This document shows, piece by piece, positions 59,535-64,000 of a stretch of 64,000 nt of DNA (its first letter is position 1; every line of letters begins with the position of its first letter). Source of the stretch: JOPF136 sp963773835 (lineage in GTDB: Bacteria > Acidobacteriota > Terriglobia > Acidiferrales > UBA7541); NCBI GenBank assembly GCA_963773835.1, contig CAVZCQ010000004.1, positions 1,302,001-1,366,000 on the forward strand, given 5' to 3'. The translations under genes and the position numbers were made by a program. A model generated the notes under the pieces. The model made no database searches. It was not told the DNA's origin and worked only from the letters and a program-made list of their open reading frames with translations.

Positions 59535-61055
59535 ATGAGAAAGGTGCAGTGCGCCGGCCTGGTGGTTCTGACGTGCGCCTGTGCGGGCTGGGCCGATGCA
59601 CAGAACCCGCCTCCTACAGCCTCGACCACATCTCCCGTCACCGTTGCCTCGGCTGGCCCGATCGCGGGGCACGAGGAGCGCGCTCCGCAGAGAGCGAGCG
59701 CGCGGATTATCCCCCTGATCGTTCCTCGAGGCACACCGCTCGAAATCGCTTTGGACGAGGAAGTGCGAGTGAAAAAAGCGGGGCAGGAGGTGCGGGGCAA
59801 AGTGATTGAACCGGTGTATGCGTTCGACCGGATGGTGATTCCGGCAGGAACGGTGGTGACGGGGCACATCACGAACCTGGGAGACATCTCGGGGGGGAAG
59901 CGCACGCTCTCGGTGCTGGATGCCAACTTCACGCCCGACCACGCAGTGACACTGGAATTCGAGGAACTGGAGCTGGCCAACGGCGCGCACATGCGGCTGC
60001 ACACCACGGTGACCCCGGGGACCGGAAACCTGGTGGAATTCGTGCAGGCAGAGGGAGGAAAGCGAGGCCTGAAGCAGCAAGCATCGGAAAAAATCGATCA
60101 GGCCAAGCAGCAGGCCAAGCAGGCGTGGAACGACGCGAAGAAGCAAGTGACCGAGCCAGGCCGGATGCATCGGCTGGCGCGGTACATTTACTCGCAGCTT
60201 CCGGTGCATCCGCACTATCTGGACGCGGGGACGCTGTACTCGGCGGAATTAGACGAGCCGCTGGATTTCGGGACGATGGCGTTGACGGAGAAGATGGCGT
60301 CCACGATAGGCCAGAGGCCTGCGCCGGGCAGCGTGGTGCACGCGCGGCTGATCACGCCGCTCAGTTCCGCAACGACGCAGCAGGGGGAGCTGATCGAAGC
60401 CGTGCTCTCGCGACCGTTGTTCGAGGGAGACGACCTGCTGTTTCCGACGGGGAGCAGGCTGAGGGGCACGGTGCTGCAAGCAGAGCCGGCGCACAAACTG
60501 CATCATAACGGGCAGCTCCGAATCGTGTTCCATCAATTGCAGCCACCGGAGGGCACAGAACAAAAAGTGACGGCGGTACCCGTGGGGGTGGCAGCGGCGA
60601 AAGCGGAACACCTGGAACTGGACTCGGAAGGCGGGGCCCAGGCAACGTCGCCGAAAACCCGCTATTTGAACACCGCACTGGCGATCGGACTGGCGGCAAC
60701 CTCGTCCGGATCGGACGGCGATTCGCGCGATGGAGGAGGCGCTCAGGGGGGAAACGCGAGCAACCGGGTGGCGGGCGGGGCAGGCGGATTCAAACTGGTA
60801 GGCATCCTGGTGGGCGCGTTTGTGCATTCGCAGCCGCTGGGGATGGCGATGGGTGCGCTGGGCGCGGGCCGGTCGATTTACGGAAATTTTCTGAGCCAGG
60901 GACACGAGGTGGTGTTTCCAAAGAATACGGCGATGGACGTGAGCGTGGGAGGAAATCCGTCCCCGCCGGTGTGCAGCAGTCCCACGAGTGGCGCCGATGC
61001 CGTGCAGGTGGGAGCAGCCGCGGCCTGCACGCTGCGGCATGCGCGCATCCTCTAG
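59535..61055 (+). CDS. Exported protein of unknown function, TrbI-like beta domains
   Basis: The 506-residue protein has a short signal peptide (VQCAGLVVLTCACAGWADA). A beta domain reads LIVPRGTPLEIALDEEVRVK and TVVTGHITNLGD, a charged helix with KQQAKQAWNDAKKQV follows, then a second beta domain (LFPTGSRLRGTVLQAEPAHK) and a Gly/Ala-rich tail. The PTGSRLRGTV block resembles the barrel of TrbI/VirB10-type envelope proteins, but no conjugation genes are nearby. AGAGG precedes ATG 59535. It is monocistronic. Confidence 0.75.
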   Translation: MRKVQCAGLVVLTCACAGWADAQNPPPTASTTSPVTVASAGPIAGHEERAPQRASARIIPLIVPRGTPLEIALDEEVRVKKAGQEVRGKVIEPVYAFDRMVIPAGTVVTGHITNLGDISGGKRTLSVLDANFTPDHAVTLEFEELELANGAHMRLHTTVTPGTGNLVEFVQAEGGKRGLKQQASEKIDQAKQQAKQAWNDAKKQVTEPGRMHRLARYIYSQLPVHPHYLDAGTLYSAELDEPLDFGTMALTEKMASTIGQRPAPGSVVHARLITPLSSATTQQGELIEAVLSRPLFEGDDLLFPTGSRLRGTVLQAEPAHKLHHNGQLRIVFHQLQPPEGTEQKVTAVPVGVAAAKAEHLELDSEGGAQATSPKTRYLNTALAIGLAATSSGSDGDSRDGGGAQGGNASNRVAGGAGGFKLVGILVGAFVHSQPLGMAMGALGAGRSIYGNFLSQGHEVVFPKNTAMDVSVGGNPSPPVCSSPTSGADAVQVGAAAACTLRHARIL

Positions 61056-61214
61056 GCTCCGCCGCAGCGACGGCGAGCCGAGAGCGTTTCGATCCCCCGA
61101 GAAAGGCGCAGGGATTTTCACTCCGCGCCACAACTGCTCCAACAGTTTGCGCAACGAGGAAGATTTGCGCGGAAAACCGCTGATCGCGCCGCGGGATCCC
61201 GCCTGCGAGCCGAC

Positions 61215-61937
61215 TCAGGAAGCATGGGCTGCGGCTGTTTCGGCGGGAAACTTCTCGACCAGCTGGAAATGAGCGGTGAACCACGCGGCGGCCACTCTGG
61301 CCACTTCTTCGAGTGCTCCCGGCTCTTCGAACAGATGAGTGGCGCCGGGAACGACGAGCAGCTTCTTGTCGCTGCAACCCAGATCTGCCAGCGCCCTGCG
61401 ATTGAAGGTGATGACCGGCTCGTCGTGGCCGCCAACAATAAGAAGCGTGGGAGCGCGAACCGAGCCCAGGGCATCGGCAGCGAGGTCCGGGCGTCCGCCA
61501 CGGGAAACCACAGCAGCGATGAGGTCGGGAAATTCGGCCGCAGCGAGGAGAGCCGCGGCAGCGCCGGTGCTGGCGCCGAAATAGCCGACATTTAGGTCTC
61601 TCGTTTCCGGGATTTTGAGGACCCATCTAGTGGCGGCGGCCAGGCGTTGCGCGAGGAAAGGAATGTCGAAACGAAGCTCGCCCGTCTGTTGATCCACCGA
61701 TTCTTCCTCGCGGGTGAGGAGATCAAAGAGCAGGGTGGCAACGCCCTGGGATTGAAGAGTCTGGGCCACAAAGCGATTGCGGGGGCTGTGGCGGCTGCTG
61801 CCACTGCCATGAGCGAACAGGACCAATCCCAGAGCGCCACGGGGAAGAGCCAGAGTGCCTTCCAGAGTTGCGCCGCAGATGTCGATTAAGACTTCGCGGT
61901 AGAGGGTGATGCGATCCGAGATTGTGCCCGCGGCCAT
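61215..61937 (-). CDS. Dienelactone-hydrolase-like alpha/beta hydrolase
   Basis: The 240-residue protein has the nucleophile in YFGASTGAAAALL (G-x-S-x-G), a GGHDEPV acid turn and the His in VPGATHLFEE. LVLFAHGSGSSRHSPRN forms the oxyanion loop. This subgroup typically accompanies, or is fused to, a phosphoribosyltransferase, and here the phosphoribosyltransferase gene lies 36 nt upstream on the same strand. The joint function is not established. GGAAAGGAG precedes ATG 61937. Confidence 0.9.
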   Translation of the reverse strand: MAAGTISDRITLYREVLIDICGATLEGTLALPRGALGLVLFAHGSGSSRHSPRNRFVAQTLQSQGVATLLFDLLTREEESVDQQTGELRFDIPFLAQRLAAATRWVLKIPETRDLNVGYFGASTGAAAALLAAAEFPDLIAAVVSRGGRPDLAADALGSVRAPTLLIVGGHDEPVITFNRRALADLGCSDKKLLVVPGATHLFEEPGALEEVARVAAAWFTAHFQLVEKFPAETAAAHAS

Positions 61938-61973
61938 GATGGAGCTCCTTTCCAGGACAATTGATTCCTGCTG

Positions 61974-62651
61974 CTATGCGCTCTGGAGAGCGGGGTGCGT
62001 AGCGAGAGCGAGCAGTTCGCTCACCTCCTCATCGGTTACCTGGGAGAAGTCGGCGTAAAACTGTCCGATGGCGTAGAAGAATCCCGGCGTGTGGGGACAG
62101 ACGAGCTCATCGACTTCGGGTCTGAGGCGAATGCAGGTAGCCTGAGGCGCGACGGGCACTGCCACCACCAATCGAGCGGGCTTTGACTGCCGCAAGGCTT
62201 GAACGGCGGCGCGCATGCTGGAGCCGGTAGCTAGGCCGTCGTCCACGAGGATTACGGTGCGGCCACTGACGGCGAGAGCGGGCCGGTCGCCGCGGTAGAG
62301 CCGTTCGCGGCGCGCCAACTCCTCTCGAGCGGCCTTCGTGCAACTTTCGATTTGCTGTTCGGGGATCGCGAGGGCGTCCACAATCTCCTGATCCAGGATG
62401 CGGATGCCGCCGCTGGAAACGGCGCCGAAAGCGAGTTCCTCGTGGCCCGGGACACCGAGTTTCCGTGAGACAAAAATGTCCAACGGGGCGTGCAGGACTT
62501 TGGCAACTTCAAAAGCGACAACGACACCGCCGCGAGGAATGCCGAGCACCAGGACATCCTTGCGGTCCACATAAGGGCGGAGATGCGCGGCGAGATCGCT
62601 GCCAGCTTCTGCGCGGTCCTGGAAAATCACCGAGTCCCCGAAAAGAGACAT
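61974..62651 (-). CDS. Phosphoribosyltransferase-family protein
   Basis: The 225-residue type I PRTase fold has VLVLGIPRGGVVVAFEVAKV and VSRKLGVPGHEELAFGAVSS, and the PRPP-binding VILVDDGLATGSSMRAAV (the V-D-D-G-x-A-T-G motif). Substrate is unknown; family members of this size pair with a dienelactone-hydrolase partner, as here. ATG 62651 is preferred since GAGG lies 6 nt upstream; an ATG at 62657 is adjacent. Confidence 0.88.
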   Translation of the reverse strand: MSLFGDSVIFQDRAEAGSDLAAHLRPYVDRKDVLVLGIPRGGVVVAFEVAKVLHAPLDIFVSRKLGVPGHEELAFGAVSSGGIRILDQEIVDALAIPEQQIESCTKAAREELARRERLYRGDRPALAVSGRTVILVDDGLATGSSMRAAVQALRQSKPARLVVAVPVAPQATCIRLRPEVDELVCPHTPGFFYAIGQFYADFSQVTDEEVSELLALATHPALQSA

Positions 62652-62933
62652 ATTCATCCTCAGGTGAATCGGCGCGGTCCCCGGCGGCATTCCGTCCGAG
62701 AAAACCATGAAGCCGCCGGGCTCTCGCCCCTACTACCCCGAAAGCATTTTGGCGCCGGGATGAGCGGGCTGGCAGTGAACTGAGTCACAGGTGCGAGTGA
62801 CGCGAGGCACAGATGGCCCGGGGTGCGGCGAGCCGGGACGATTTTTCAGGCTGGGGGACACGCTCACATCCCCTGCCTGCGGCCTGGCCATCACGAACAG
62901 TGCGGGGTGGGACGTTAGACGCGGCGGTGGGCC

Positions 62934-63734
62934 CTACTGCCGTCCCACTTGTTGTGCCGACAAGAACTGCAGAACGGGCTGATGCGCCTGCTTGGGCTGG
63001 TCGGTAAAAAAGATGTGACCGGCATCGGCGATCTTGACGAGTTGGGCGCCCGGGATCCGTCCGGCAATGAGATCGGCGTTGCCGGGGGGAACCAGGCGGT
63101 CGTTGACGCCGTGGAGCACCAAAGTGGGAGCCTGGATCTGGGGCAAACGGTCGTAGGCTTGCCAGGACATGATGGCCTGCAGTTGGGCGTAAAACCCCTC
63201 GGGCAGGGGATAGAACTGGCTGAGCACAGCCAAATCCTCTTCAATCCGTGCCGGCGGAGTCCGGGAATCGTAGATGAAGGGCACGATGGCCCTGGCGCGT
63301 TCTTGGGGGGCGAGGCCGGTGCGAAACAAAACCTCAATCGAGGCGGGGTCGGGCTGAACGGCATTTGGGCCGCCCGGGGCGGTGCAGGCAAGAGTGAGCG
63401 AGCGAACGCGCTGGGGATATTGCAGAGCGAACTCCTGCGCGATCATCCCGCCCATCGAGGCACCGAGCAGATGCGCAGCAGTGACGCCCGCGGCATCGAG
63501 AACGGCAGCGGCATCGGAGGCCAGGGCCGCGATGGAATAGGGGCCGGGAGGCACGGCGCTCCGCCCGGCGCCGCGGTTGTCGAAGGCGATGGTGCGGTAG
63601 TGGGCGGAGAGAACGGGCCGGGTGCGATGCCACATGTTGGAGGCCCAGCCGAGGCCCATGATCAGCAGGACCGGAGCCCCCTCGCCGGCTTCATCCCAGT
63701 AGATTCTTGTTCCGTTGTTCTCGGTGAAGGACAT
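62934..63734 (-). CDS. Alpha/beta hydrolase (enol-lactonase/epoxide-hydrolase-like)
   Basis: This 266-residue cytosolic enzyme has an HGxG-like opening (LLIMGLGWASNMW), the nucleophile in LLGASMGGMIAQEFALQ (S in G-A-S-M-G-G), the Asp in LHGVNDRLVPPGN and the His in ADAGHIFFTDQ. It resembles 3-oxoadipate enol-lactonases, but no ring-cleavage genes are close. GAGGAGCCGA precedes ATG 63734, and the partial oxidoreductase gene lies 41 nt upstream on the same strand, so they may be co-transcribed. Confidence 0.88.
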   Translation of the reverse strand: MSFTENNGTRIYWDEAGEGAPVLLIMGLGWASNMWHRTRPVLSAHYRTIAFDNRGAGRSAVPPGPYSIAALASDAAAVLDAAGVTAAHLLGASMGGMIAQEFALQYPQRVRSLTLACTAPGGPNAVQPDPASIEVLFRTGLAPQERARAIVPFIYDSRTPPARIEEDLAVLSQFYPLPEGFYAQLQAIMSWQAYDRLPQIQAPTLVLHGVNDRLVPPGNADLIAGRIPGAQLVKIADAGHIFFTDQPKQAHQPVLQFLSAQQVGRQ

Positions 63735-63775
63735 TCGGCTCCTCAGCCGCGCACAAATGCAGGACCCGCTCGGGA

Positions 63776-64000
63776 TCAGGCTTCAGCAATTTTCAGGATC
63801 AGCTTACCGTGATTCTCGCCGCTGAAAAGCATCAGAAGGGTATCGGGGAATTTCTGGAGACCTTCGACGATGTGCTCGCGCGATTTCAATTTGCCTTCGG
63901 CGATCCATCCGGCCATCTCGCGCAGCCCTTCAGCCCAGCGGGCGGCATAGTCGCCGACGACGAAGCCGGTCATGGTGCCGTGATTGACGAGCAGCGAGAG
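63776..64000 (-). CDS. C-terminal part of an MDR-family NADP-dependent oxidoreductase
   Basis: The frame runs from the window edge (no start seen) to a stop at 63776, 74 codons. LVNHGTMTGFVVGDYAARWA, WIAEGKLKSREHIVEGLQKF and LFSGENHGKLILKI match the end of curcumin/2-alkenal reductase-type MDR proteins (YncB/CurA), which reduce activated double bonds with NADPH. The start and cofactor domain lie beyond base 64000. Confidence 0.85.
   Translation of the reverse strand, partial: LSLLVNHGTMTGFVVGDYAARWAEGLREMAGWIAEGKLKSREHIVEGLQKFPDTLLMLFSGENHGKLILKIAEA

Noticed and set aside
59535..61055. Conjugation (VirB10/TrbI) gene
   Set aside because: Only a short block is reminiscent of TrbI; no other transfer genes are nearby, so treated as an unknown exported protein.

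Overview
The window is GC-rich, densely coded bacterial DNA. It most resembles an Acidobacteriota (Terriglobia-type) chromosome. The reasons are a heavy load of secreted peptidases and beta-propeller proteins, a pilin-like segment of the kind abundant in that phylum, short palindromic intergenic elements, and several promoters whose -10 box lies about 7 nt before the start codon (apparently leaderless mRNAs). No rRNA, tRNA, CRISPR array, transposase or phage gene was recognised.

Layout. 1-6.9 kb: a truncated HAMP/PAS/GAF sensor kinase, a frameshifted O-methyltransferase, a MarR regulator coupled to a ClC channel with CBS domains, and an AbrB/Doc toxin-antitoxin pair. 7-10.6 kb: a TPR lipoprotein-like or secreted protein, the 5' remnant of a glycoside hydrolase, and two exported unknowns. 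10.8-13 kb: a phosphorelay operon (HPt, two receivers, receiver-GGDEF) with no kinase in it. 13.1-22.4 kb: APC permease, proline-catabolic P5C dehydrogenase, a DUF2167 protein coupled to a zinc-ribbon membrane protein, two overlapping phytoene-desaturase-like oxidoreductases, and a VOC protein.

22.4-26.75 kb is a visibly more AT-rich island. It holds two divergent gene pairs: a proteasome-fold Ntn hydrolase with a two-helix membrane protein, and a long coiled-coil membrane protein with a second small membrane protein. It resembles no system I can name and is the best candidate for something undescribed.

26.8-54 kb is dominated by exported hydrolases: a GcvT paralogue, S9A prolyl oligopeptidase, DmpA-type aminopeptidase, class III aminotransferase, a VPS10/BNR propeller protein, an MBL-fold hydrolase, a CocE/S15 hydrolase, a trypsin-fold pseudoprotease, an S9C peptidase, a membrane-embedded patatin, and a Tat-exported amidase broken by one stop codon. 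A phosphofructokinase with pyrophosphate-type residues and a large polytopic membrane protein lie among them. Together they suggest external peptide and amino-acid scavenging. 54-64 kb: a TetR regulator with its downstream partner, a TPR protein, a zinc-ribbon/PilZ protein, a YXWXPGYW-repeat protein with a strong terminator, an exported unknown, a phosphoribosyltransferase/hydrolase pair, another alpha/beta hydrolase, and a truncated MDR-type oxidoreductase at the edge.
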